Shown: positions 57,523 through 64,000 of the stretch, piece after piece
Numbering within the stretch: the first letter of the stretch is position 1
Layout of the letters: each line of letters starts with the position of its first letter
Assembly: GCF_001584185.1 (NCBI RefSeq)
Contig: NZ_CP013234.1
Location: 930,001 to 994,000 of the forward strand
Direction: 5' to 3'
DNA: 64,000 bases
Origin: Collimonas pratensis
Lineage (GTDB): Bacteria > Pseudomonadota > Gammaproteobacteria > Burkholderiales > Burkholderiaceae_D
Notes under the pieces: model-generated
Seen by the model: the letters and a program-made list of their open reading frames with translations, nothing else
The model's database searches: none
What the model was told of the DNA's origin: nothing
Program-made: the position numbers and the translations under genes

Positions 57523-59460
57523 TCAGAACCAGTCCAGGCCGCCGCCGCGCAACACATGCGCATCACGCAAGCGTCGGGTATAACCTATACGATCAAAAAA
57601 TTCCAGGATCTGAATCGCGCGCTTGCGCCCGAGGCCGGTGGCGTCGCGCCAGCTTGCCGCATTCACGCCGGCCGCCGGAGGTCCGGTTGCCGTCTCTCGC
57701 TGCGCTATCAGAGTGGCCATCAGCGCAGCCAGTCCGCGCATGCGCTCATGGTGATAAAACAGATCTCGCTCAACCTGATAAACCAATCCTTGCCGCAGCA
57801 ATTTTCGCAACAGCTGGCGTACCTGTTCCTCTGGCAGCGCATGGATCCGCGCCAGGTCGCGCACCCAAGGCGGATCGAAGCCCGCTGCCGCCAGTTCGGG
57901 CAGCAATTGCTGCGCCAGGAGCTGTTCGCTTTCTGACAGTGCTATCGCATGCTGCGGCAGGTGCAGCCATGCGCCGCTGCGCTGTAGCGTGCCTTCTTCG
58001 ATGAGAGATGCCAGGACTGTCAGCCACAACGCGTTATCCAGCGTCGGCTGCGCCATGCGCCGCAGGCGTCCGCTGTCGACGCCTTGTTCGTCGGGAAAGC
58101 GCACATGAGAATCCGTGACTGCGTTGACTGCGCATGTTTTCAAGGATTGCCATTGAGCGGACAGCATGACAAATTTATCCTGCTCGGATGCGCCGGTGAC
58201 GATGGTCTGTGCATCCGGCGGCAGCGGTAATGCGTCCGCCGGCAAGCCGGTGAGCTGCATCAGCGCCGACAGGCGCAAGCCGTCGGGCGAAGCTGCTTGC
58301 AGCAGGGGACCGAGGCCAGCGCCGTTCAGCATTTGTTCGATCGCATCAAGCCAGGCCCGCCGTTGCGATGCGCGTCGCTTTCTGGCGGGCGCGGCCGGGT
58401 CGAGTACGTGGCCGCCGCCGATGGTCATGCTGGCTTGTGCATTGCGGACAATAAAGCGGTCACCCGGCGTCGCGCAGACCGGTGACGCAAACAGTAGCTG
58501 CACCCGGCAGCGATCGCCAGCGCTCAGCGCATTCTCTTCCAGCAGCGTGAGGTGAACAAGCTGATGCAGGGTGCCGAGATGTACATGTAGAGGGGAGCGA
58601 TTGCGCAGCACCAGGCCGGCGCTGGCAGACAGCTGTAATTCCACGTCAATCCGTGTGGATGGCGTGAATGCACGGGCGTCCGCCAGCCAGTCGCCGCGCC
58701 GGATGGCGTCCTTGTCGATGCCGCTCAGGTTGAGGGCACAGCGTTGGCCGGCGCTGCCGCTGGCGGCGGGGCGGTTTTGCACGTGCAGGCTGCGTACACG
58801 GACAATGTCGCCGGCCGGCATCAGCACCAGCCGATCGCCGCTGTGGACCTGACCGGAGAAAACGGTGCCGGTAACCACCGTGCCGTGCCCGGGCAGGGTG
58901 AAGACGCGGTCTATCGCCAGCCGGAACAGTCCGTCGGCGCGGCGTGGCGGCATGCTCTGGGCGACGCCATGTAGATGCTGCTGCAAGGCGGCAGTTCCGT
59001 TATCCTTCGGCAGGTTTGCCGCCACGGGAAAAATCGGGATGCCGGCCAGGGTGGCGCCGGCCAGCAGAGCTTGAATCTCGGCTGTGACTCCGGCGACGCG
59101 CGCCGAATCGACGCGGTCGATCTTGGTCAAGGCGACGGCGCCAGCCTTAACGCCCAGCCATTGCAGGATTTCCAGGTGTTCGCGGGTCTGCGGCATGACG
59201 CCGTCGTCGGCGGCGATCACTAGCAAGGCGAAATCGATGCCGGAGGCGCCCGCCACCATGGTGTGCACCAGGCGCTCGTGCCCGGGAACGTCGATGAAAC
59301 CCAGCACTTCGCCATTCGACAGCGCGGTGTAGGCATAGCCTAGCTCAATCGAAATGCCGCGTTCCTGTTCTTCCTTGAGGCGGTCGGTGTTGACGCCGGT
59401 TAGCGCCTTGATCAACGTGGTCTTGCCATGATCGATATGGCCGGCGGTGCCGACGATCAT
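57523..59460 (-). CDS. selB: Selenocysteine-specific elongation factor
   Basis: 645 residues. The GTPase domain starts [14 protein letters not shown] and has [10 protein letters not shown] (G3) and TKIDRV (G4); beta-barrel domains follow, and the C-terminal ~250 residues form the winged-helix repeats that bind the SECIS hairpin of the mRNA. It delivers Sec-tRNA to UGA codons. The ATG overlaps the selA stop (ATGA). Confidence 0.95.
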   Translation of the reverse strand: MIVGTAGHIDHGKTTLIKALTGVNTDRLKEEQERGISIELGYAYTALSNGEVLGFIDVPGHERLVHTMVAGASGIDFALLVIAADDGVMPQTREHLEILQWLGVKAGAVALTKIDRVDSARVAGVTAEIQALLAGATLAGIPIFPVAANLPKDNGTAALQQHLHGVAQSMPPRRADGLFRLAIDRVFTLPGHGTVVTGTVFSGQVHSGDRLVLMPAGDIVRVRSLHVQNRPAASGSAGQRCALNLSGIDKDAIRRGDWLADARAFTPSTRIDVELQLSASAGLVLRNRSPLHVHLGTLHQLVHLTLLEENALSAGDRCRVQLLFASPVCATPGDRFIVRNAQASMTIGGGHVLDPAAPARKRRASQRRAWLDAIEQMLNGAGLGPLLQAASPDGLRLSALMQLTGLPADALPLPPDAQTIVTGASEQDKFVMLSAQWQSLKTCAVNAVTDSHVRFPDEQGVDSGRLRRMAQPTLDNALWLTVLASLIEEGTLQRSGAWLHLPQHAIALSESEQLLAQQLLPELAAAGFDPPWVRDLARIHALPEEQVRQLLRKLLRQGLVYQVERDLFYHHERMRGLAALMATLIAQRETATGPPAAGVNAASWRDATGLGRKRAIQILEFFDRIGYTRRLRDAHVLRGGGLDWF

Positions 59461-60899
59461 AGGGAGAAATCCTGCAGTTGCGCGGTGAAGCTCGCCTCAT
59501 CCTGCTGTTCCAGGCAGCGGCAATCCAGCCACAGGGCGTCGTTGGCGATGCGCCCGATCACCGGTCGTGGCAGTTGCCGCAGCGCCTGCTCCAGCTTGTC
59601 CAGCGCGCGGCCGTGGCGTTTGCCGCCGGCGTTGTCAGCGCGCAGCACCAGGCCGTAGCTCGGCAGCTGGTCGACCGGCAAGGCGCCGCTGCCGATCTGG
59701 CTGGACATTGCTTCAGATGACACCGTATAGCGGTTTGCCAGCACACTTTGCAAGAGCGGCAGCAAGCGTTCTGCCTGCTCCCTTATCTGCGCTTGTGGTC
59801 GTGTCAGCAGGCGCAGGGTGGTCAGCCGTTCGGCCAGGAATTCCGGCGCCAGATACAGCCGCAGCACCGGTTCCAGCGCGGCCAGGGTCAGCTTGCCGAC
59901 GCGCAGTGCGCGTTTCAGCGGATTTTTCTTGATGCGTGCAATCAGGTCGGCGCGGCCGACGATGATGCCGCATTGCGGTCCGCCCAGCAGCTTGTCGCCG
60001 CTGAACGTGACCAGATCGGCGCCTTGACGGATGGTTTCGCGTACGGTGGTTTCGTTGGGTAGACCCCACTGCGCCAGGTCCAGCAGCGTGCCGCTACCGA
60101 GATCGACCGTCACGGCGATGCCGTGCGGCCGTGCCAATTCCGCCAGCGTGGCGACGTCGACACTGCTGGTGAAGCCGCTGATGGCGTAATTGCTGCAATG
60201 GATTTTCATCAGCATGGCGCTGCGGGCGCTGATGGCGTTGGCGTAATCGGCCGGATGGGTGCGGTTGGTGCTGCCGACTTCGACCAGCTTTGCGCCGGCG
60301 CGCTGCATGATGTCAGGCACCCGGAAGGCGCCGCCGATTTCCACCAGTTCGCCGCGCGAGACGATGACTTCCTTCCTTTGCGCCAGCGCATTCAGCATCA
60401 GGAATACCGCGGCGGCGTTATTGTTGACGACGGTCACGGCTTCGGCGCCGGTGAGTTCGCGCAAGACATCTTCGACCAGACTGTCGCGGTCCCCGCGGCC
60501 ACCGGTTTCCAGATCGAATTCAAGATTGCCAGGTGAAGTCAGGGCGCTCACCACTGCCTGCACCGCTTCGTCCGGCAGTAGCGCGCGTCCCAAGTTAGTG
60601 TGCAAGACGGTGCCGCTGAGATTGAACAGCGCGCGCAAGTGCAAGCGGCTGGCCTCAGTCAGTTGCTTTCCAAGCGTGGCGCACAGCAGGGGTTCCTCGA
60701 TCTCGCTGGCAGGCAGTTTTCCGGTCAGGGCCTTTGCTCTGAGGGCATCCAGGTGTTTGCGCAGCGTGGCGGTCACTTGGGTACGGCCATACTGTGCCAG
60801 CAAGGGCTGAACCTGCGGCAGATTCAGAACCCGGTCCACCGAGGGGATGTTGCTGGCGGCAGCCAGGGACGGATTGCTCAAAGGGTTCGCTCCTGACAT
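59457..60899 (-). CDS. selA: L-seryl-tRNA(Sec) selenium transferase
   Basis: 480 residues, normal for SelA. The PLP Schiff-base Lys is Lys303 in [21 protein letters not shown] (131-139) and [10 protein letters not shown] are also typical. It converts Ser-tRNA(Sec) to Sec-tRNA(Sec) with selenophosphate. The start codon follows the fdhE stop directly (TGA-ATG) with AGGA inside fdhE, so the genes are co-translated. No selD lies in the window. Confidence 0.95.
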   Translation of the reverse strand: MSGANPLSNPSLAAASNIPSVDRVLNLPQVQPLLAQYGRTQVTATLRKHLDALRAKALTGKLPASEIEEPLLCATLGKQLTEASRLHLRALFNLSGTVLHTNLGRALLPDEAVQAVVSALTSPGNLEFDLETGGRGDRDSLVEDVLRELTGAEAVTVVNNNAAAVFLMLNALAQRKEVIVSRGELVEIGGAFRVPDIMQRAGAKLVEVGSTNRTHPADYANAISARSAMLMKIHCSNYAISGFTSSVDVATLAELARPHGIAVTVDLGSGTLLDLAQWGLPNETTVRETIRQGADLVTFSGDKLLGGPQCGIIVGRADLIARIKKNPLKRALRVGKLTLAALEPVLRLYLAPEFLAERLTTLRLLTRPQAQIREQAERLLPLLQSVLANRYTVSSEAMSSQIGSGALPVDQLPSYGLVLRADNAGGKRHGRALDKLEQALRQLPRPVIGRIANDALWLDCRCLEQQDEASFTAQLQDFSL

Positions 60900-61847
60900 T
60901 CAATCCTCCGCCGCTTGCCACAGCAAGGGATTGCCCTGGCGCCGTGCGTAGACGGTTTCCGCCATCAGCAGGTCTAGCGTCAGGCTTGCCAGGTCGTCGG
61001 CCAAGGGTTCCAGGTAAGGATCTTTTTCCTGGTAAAAAATCTTCAGCCAGCTGTGGCATTCATCGCAGGTCTCGGCTTTGATGGCTGCCGCGCCGGGCGC
61101 CTGCTCGTCTTCTATGGATTGATAGGCGATCCCTTTGGTGGAATCGCAATACGCGCACTTGATGCGCACCATGTGCCATTCGGCGGCGCACATGCCGCAT
61201 TGCAGGTAGCGATGACCCTGCGACTGGCCATCCATCCGCACTACGCTGGCCACGGGCATGGAACCGCAGCATGGGCACAGGCCGGGGCTGTCGAGCAAGG
61301 GCACGTCGCGGATCTCGAAACGCGTCACCAGATCGCTGCAGATCACCTGCAAGGCAGCAGTGTAGAACGGTGCGCTGGCGGGATCGACCAGTTCATTATT
61401 GCGCCGCAGGATGGCTTCCGCCTGGCTGTCGCGCTGGTTGGCGCCGGTGCGCTGGATGCGCTCTATCAGCTGCGTCAGTTCCGGCGGCAGGCCGCTGAGC
61501 TTGGCGAGCTGTTCCAGCAACTGATCCAGCACTGTCTGCCAGTGAGGACTGCGCACTTGGTCCGTGGCCAGGATCAGTGGCATCAGATGCGTCTGGGCCA
61601 AGTTGGTGCGCGCTTGCTCGCGGGCATGGCTGTCCGGTTCGCCGCGCAAACCGTTCAATGCCTGCTGCTGGGCTCGCGCCAGCGATGCCATCAGGTTCAG
61701 GTAAGCGCCGATAGGATTGCCCGCCGCCAGCTGTTTCAGGCGCTGCGCCCGGTCGCTGAAAAGACTGGCGCGTTGCGGTAAGCGGACGCGTGGAATCGCG
61801 TTGTGATCCAGTGCTTCGATTTCGCCTGGTTCAAGGATACGTTGCAA
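60900..61847 (-). CDS. fdhE: Formate dehydrogenase accessory protein FdhE
   Basis: 315 residues from a TTG at 61847 with AAGGA 7 nt upstream, giving MQRILEPGEIEALDH; a TTG at 61877 would add ten residues and has a poorer ribosome site. Four CxxC pairs (CPCC, CGMC, CAYC, CDEC) form the rubredoxin-like iron sites of FdhE. FdhE is needed for maturation of respiratory formate dehydrogenases. It sits between the FDH subunit genes and selA. Confidence 0.93.
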   Translation of the reverse strand: MQRILEPGEIEALDHNAIPRVRLPQRASLFSDRAQRLKQLAAGNPIGAYLNLMASLARAQQQALNGLRGEPDSHAREQARTNLAQTHLMPLILATDQVRSPHWQTVLDQLLEQLAKLSGLPPELTQLIERIQRTGANQRDSQAEAILRRNNELVDPASAPFYTAALQVICSDLVTRFEIRDVPLLDSPGLCPCCGSMPVASVVRMDGQSQGHRYLQCGMCAAEWHMVRIKCAYCDSTKGIAYQSIEDEQAPGAAAIKAETCDECHSWLKIFYQEKDPYLEPLADDLASLTLDLLMAETVYARRQGNPLLWQAAED

Positions 61848-61977
61848 GGTATTTCCTTTTTTCGCAGCAATCGGCAAAGCCTGGAAAGGCGTGCCGCTGT
61901 TTATTGTCGTGAATTACCTTGTGAAACACAAGCTGTCCAGCCAGCTTAATTATCTTGCAAGAATTGTGCAACTGATT

Positions 61978-62619
61978 TTACTCTCCAGTCATTTTACGAT
62001 ACCAGTCGGCGTGATGCTTGCGTGCCCAGGCGCGGCTGACCGTGCCGCGCGTCATGGCGCCGACCGTGCCTTTGACCCAGATGGCGGCATAGATATGCAC
62101 CACGATGCCGGCGATGAGGACAAAGCCGCACAGCGCATGCAGCACTACCGCAAGCCGGATCACAAAGATCGGGAACAGCCAGGAGAACCAGGCACGCCAG
62201 ATGACGATGCCGGACAGCAGCAAGCCCGCCATGCAGGCGATCATCACCCAGAACAGCATTTTCTGGCCGCCGTTGTAGCGGCCTACCGGCGGCAGGCTTT
62301 CTTCGCGGTTGTTGATGACGTCGCCGACATTTTTCAGCCAGTCGATGTCATTCTTCTCGATCAGGTTGTGGCGCCAGAAACGCAGCGCCAGCAGCGCAAA
62401 GCAGACAAACATCAGCAGCCCGATGAAGGGGTGCAGGATGCGGGTCCAGGGGCCGCCGCCCAGCACAAAGCTGAGCCAGAACATGGAAGGATGGAACAAG
62501 GCCAGGCCGGACAGCGCCAGCACCACGAAGGTGATGGCGACCAGCCAGTGATTGATGCGTTCACCGGCGTTGTAGCGGACGATCTTGTCTTTGCTTGTAT
62601 CTCGGTCGGGCTGGTTCAT
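61978..62619 (-). CDS. fdoI: Formate dehydrogenase, cytochrome b556 (gamma) subunit
   Basis: 213 residues with four membrane helices. [10 protein letters not shown] (about 17-26) and [18 protein letters not shown] and VVHIYAAIW contain the His residues that bind two haems. It anchors the enzyme in the membrane and passes electrons to quinone. The ATG at 62619 overlaps the beta-subunit stop (ATGA); the open frame continues upstream inside that gene but is not coding. Confidence 0.93.
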   Translation of the reverse strand: MNQPDRDTSKDKIVRYNAGERINHWLVAITFVVLALSGLALFHPSMFWLSFVLGGGPWTRILHPFIGLLMFVCFALLALRFWRHNLIEKNDIDWLKNVGDVINNREESLPPVGRYNGGQKMLFWVMIACMAGLLLSGIVIWRAWFSWLFPIFVIRLAVVLHALCGFVLIAGIVVHIYAAIWVKGTVGAMTRGTVSRAWARKHHADWYRKMTGE

Positions 62620-63590
62620 GGTGGCAGATCCTGTGCGTTGATGTTGGGATCGTTCGCATTGTTCTCGGGCGCCTTGGGCAATGCAGCGTGCCGGGATGCA
62701 CCGGCCTCTTCCTCTTCCGCCGCCTTGTCTTCTTCCGTGACTTCGTTCGGGCCGACCTTGATGTAGTGGAAGAAGCCGGCCAGCGCGGTCATGGCGATGC
62801 CGGCCAGCGCCAGCGGTTTGGCGACGCCTTTCCACAGACCGACCAGCGGGCTGATGCGCGGATTGTCGGGCAAGCCGTGATACAGCGACGGCTTGTCGGC
62901 ATGGTGCAGCACATACATCACATGGGTGCCTCCGACGCCTGGCGGATCGTACAAGCCGGCTTGCGCAAAACCGCGTTCCTTGAGGTCGACGATGCGTTCC
63001 GCTGCGTGCTCCTTCATGTCTTCCTTGGTGCCGAAGACGATGGCGCCGGTCGGGCAGGTCTTGACGCAGGCCGGTTCCTGGCCGACCGCAATCCGGTCCG
63101 AGCACAGCGTGCACTTGTAGGCCTTGTTGTCTTTCTTGGAAATGCGCGGCACGTCGAACGGGCAACCGGTCACGCAATAGCCGCAGCCGATGCAGTTTTC
63201 TTCATGAAAATCGACGATACCGTTGTTGTACTGGACAATCGCACCCGGCGACGGACAAGCCTTGAGGCAGCCCGGATCTTCGCAGTGCATGCAGCCATCC
63301 TTGCGGATCAGCCATTCCAGGTTGCCGTCGGGATTTTCGTACTCGGAAAAGCGCATCACGGTCCACGAGTGTTCCGTCATGTCGGGGGGATTGTCGAGCA
63401 CGCCGACGTTGACGCCGACCTCGTCGCGCAGATCGTTCCACTCCATGCATGCGGTCTGGCAGGCTTTGCAGCCTATGCATTTGGTGACATCGATCAGCTT
63501 GGCGACGGTGCCGGTCACTGGGACCCGCACGCCGGGCGGCGGCGTGGTGGTGGCGGAAACGCGTTTGATATCGAGGGATTGCAGGGCCAT
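62616..63590 (-). CDS. fdoH: Formate dehydrogenase, iron-sulfur (beta) subunit
   Basis: 324 residues. Four Cys clusters ([42 protein letters not shown]...CVKTC) bind four [4Fe-4S] centres. A C-terminal membrane helix (about 255-278) is followed by a charged, Glu- and Asn-rich tail longer than I expect from the E. coli FDH-N beta subunit. It carries electrons from the alpha to the gamma subunit. The AGGAG before its ATG overlaps the alpha-subunit stop. Confidence 0.95.
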   Translation of the reverse strand: MALQSLDIKRVSATTTPPPGVRVPVTGTVAKLIDVTKCIGCKACQTACMEWNDLRDEVGVNVGVLDNPPDMTEHSWTVMRFSEYENPDGNLEWLIRKDGCMHCEDPGCLKACPSPGAIVQYNNGIVDFHEENCIGCGYCVTGCPFDVPRISKKDNKAYKCTLCSDRIAVGQEPACVKTCPTGAIVFGTKEDMKEHAAERIVDLKERGFAQAGLYDPPGVGGTHVMYVLHHADKPSLYHGLPDNPRISPLVGLWKGVAKPLALAGIAMTALAGFFHYIKVGPNEVTEEDKAAEEEEAGASRHAALPKAPENNANDPNINAQDLPP

Positions 63591-63598
63591 GGCTTCTC

Positions 63599-64000
63599 CT
63601 ATGCTTTCTCAACCTTGACCAGGAACGACTTGAATTCCGGTGTTTGCGAATTGCCATCCCCCACGCCCGGCGTCAGCGTGTTGGCGAGATAGCCCGGTTT
63701 GGTCAGGCCTTTGAATCCCCAATGGATAGGGATGCCGACGTGATGCACAGGTTTGCCTTCGATCGTCATTTTCTTGATGCGCTTGGTCACCACGGCGACA
63801 GCGACAATGTGGCCGCGCTTGGAGCTGACCTTGACCCGCTCACCGGCCACCACCCCGACTTCCTTCGCCAGGTCCTCGCCGATTTCGACAAACTGCTCGG
63901 GCTGGATGATAGCGTTGAGATGGGCGTGCTTGGTCCAGTAATGGAAATGCTCGGTGAGCCGATAAGTGGTGCCAACGTGCGGGAAGGCGTCGGCCTTGCC
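63599..64000 (-). CDS. fdoG: Formate dehydrogenase, molybdopterin-binding (alpha) subunit, C-terminal fragment
   Basis: The last 133 codons of a gene that enters from the right edge. The translation has [23 protein letters not shown] sequence ([15 protein letters not shown]), [17 protein letters not shown] and [12 protein letters not shown], the molybdopterin-dinucleotide-binding C-terminal domain of FDH-N/FDH-O type enzymes. The expected Sec/Cys residue and twin-arginine signal are near the N-terminus, outside the window. The adjoining sel genes suggest the missing part carries an in-frame UGA. Confidence 0.92.
   Translation of the reverse strand, partial: GKADAFPHVGTTYRLTEHFHYWTKHAHLNAIIQPEQFVEIGEDLAKEVGVVAGERVKVSSKRGHIVAVAVVTKRIKKMTIEGKPVHHVGIPIHWGFKGLTKPGYLANTLTPGVGDGNSQTPEFKSFLVKVEKA

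Noticed and set aside
57291..58004. A 237-codon plus-strand open frame crossing tRNA-Sec and selB
   Set aside because: It runs through a tRNA gene and the antisense of selB.
62620..63177. Extended 399-codon version of the FDH gamma subunit
   Set aside because: The upstream part is an out-of-frame reading of the beta-subunit gene; the family start is the ATG at 62619.
1..64000. CRISPR arrays, rRNA genes, insertion sequences, prophage genes
   Set aside because: No regularly spaced repeats, rRNA signatures, transposases, integrases or phage structural genes were seen.

Overview
The window looks like a chromosomal segment of a betaproteobacterium of the order Burkholderiales, most like the Oxalobacteraceae (Collimonas, Herbaspirillum, Janthinobacterium). 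This rests on protein similarity as I recognise it and on gene order (aroQ-accB-accC; hemL-thiD/rubredoxin-pil chemosensory genes; pyrR-pyrB-pyrX-plsC), not on a database search. Most of the DNA is GC-rich with strong GC3 bias. The stretch from about 31.7 to 56.4 kb is clearly more AT-rich and holds cell-surface polysaccharide genes.

Left part (1-31.7 kb, core genes). accC (partial), accB, aroQ, a TlpA-like thioredoxin and a conserved hypothetical are on the minus strand. mpl, a YqiA-like esterase, ubiC, an RNase II-family enzyme, a TonB-like protein, aroE, mtgA and corA follow on the plus strand. hemL and a divergent thiD-like gene (minus) face rubredoxin and a complete Pil-Chp twitching cluster, pilG-pilH-pilI-pilJ-pilL/chpA. 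Then come phrB (minus), yqgE, ruvX, pyrR, pyrB, pyrX (a dihydroorotase homologue without its metal ligands), plsC, and apaH (minus). Two intergenic repeats stand out here: a 160-bp palindrome right after mtgA, and a pair of inverted dRS3-like repeats after corA.

Middle (31.7-56.4 kb, O-antigen/exopolysaccharide island). A plus-strand cassette (GT2 polyisoprenyl-phosphate glycosyltransferase, methyltransferase, flippase-like membrane protein, large GT-C-like membrane protein) converges on a minus-strand operon manC-gmd-rmd-Wzx-like-Wzy-like-three GT4 transferases. rmlB-rmlA-rmlC-rmlD diverge from manC. They are followed by a very AT-rich WbpV-like reductase/epimerase and a PglC/WbpL-like initiating transferase, then a WbpM-like dehydratase, an H-NS family protein, manB and waaC. 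The predicted precursors are dTDP-L-rhamnose, GDP-D-rhamnose (or a related 6-deoxyhexose) and a UDP-2-acetamido-2,6-dideoxyhexose. With a PglC-like initiator and Wzx/Wzy-like proteins, this points to Wzx/Wzy-dependent assembly. manC and the wbpM-like gene each carry one apparent frameshift, both explained by loss of one G in a four-G run.

Right end (57.4-64 kb, selenoprotein/formate dehydrogenase locus). tRNA-Sec (selC), selB, selA, fdhE and the gamma, beta and C-terminal alpha subunits of a membrane-bound formate dehydrogenase lie on the minus strand. The tRNA and the synthesis and decoding factors sit directly beside a probable client enzyme; the alpha-subunit region that would carry the Sec codon is outside the window. 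selC overlaps the 3' end of waaC on the opposite strand.

I found no clearly new defence or mobile system. The most useful leads are the two frameshifts, the 160-bp palindrome, the plus-strand lipid-linked-sugar cassette, the altered ThiD and dihydroorotase active sites, and the selC/waaC overlap at the island edge.
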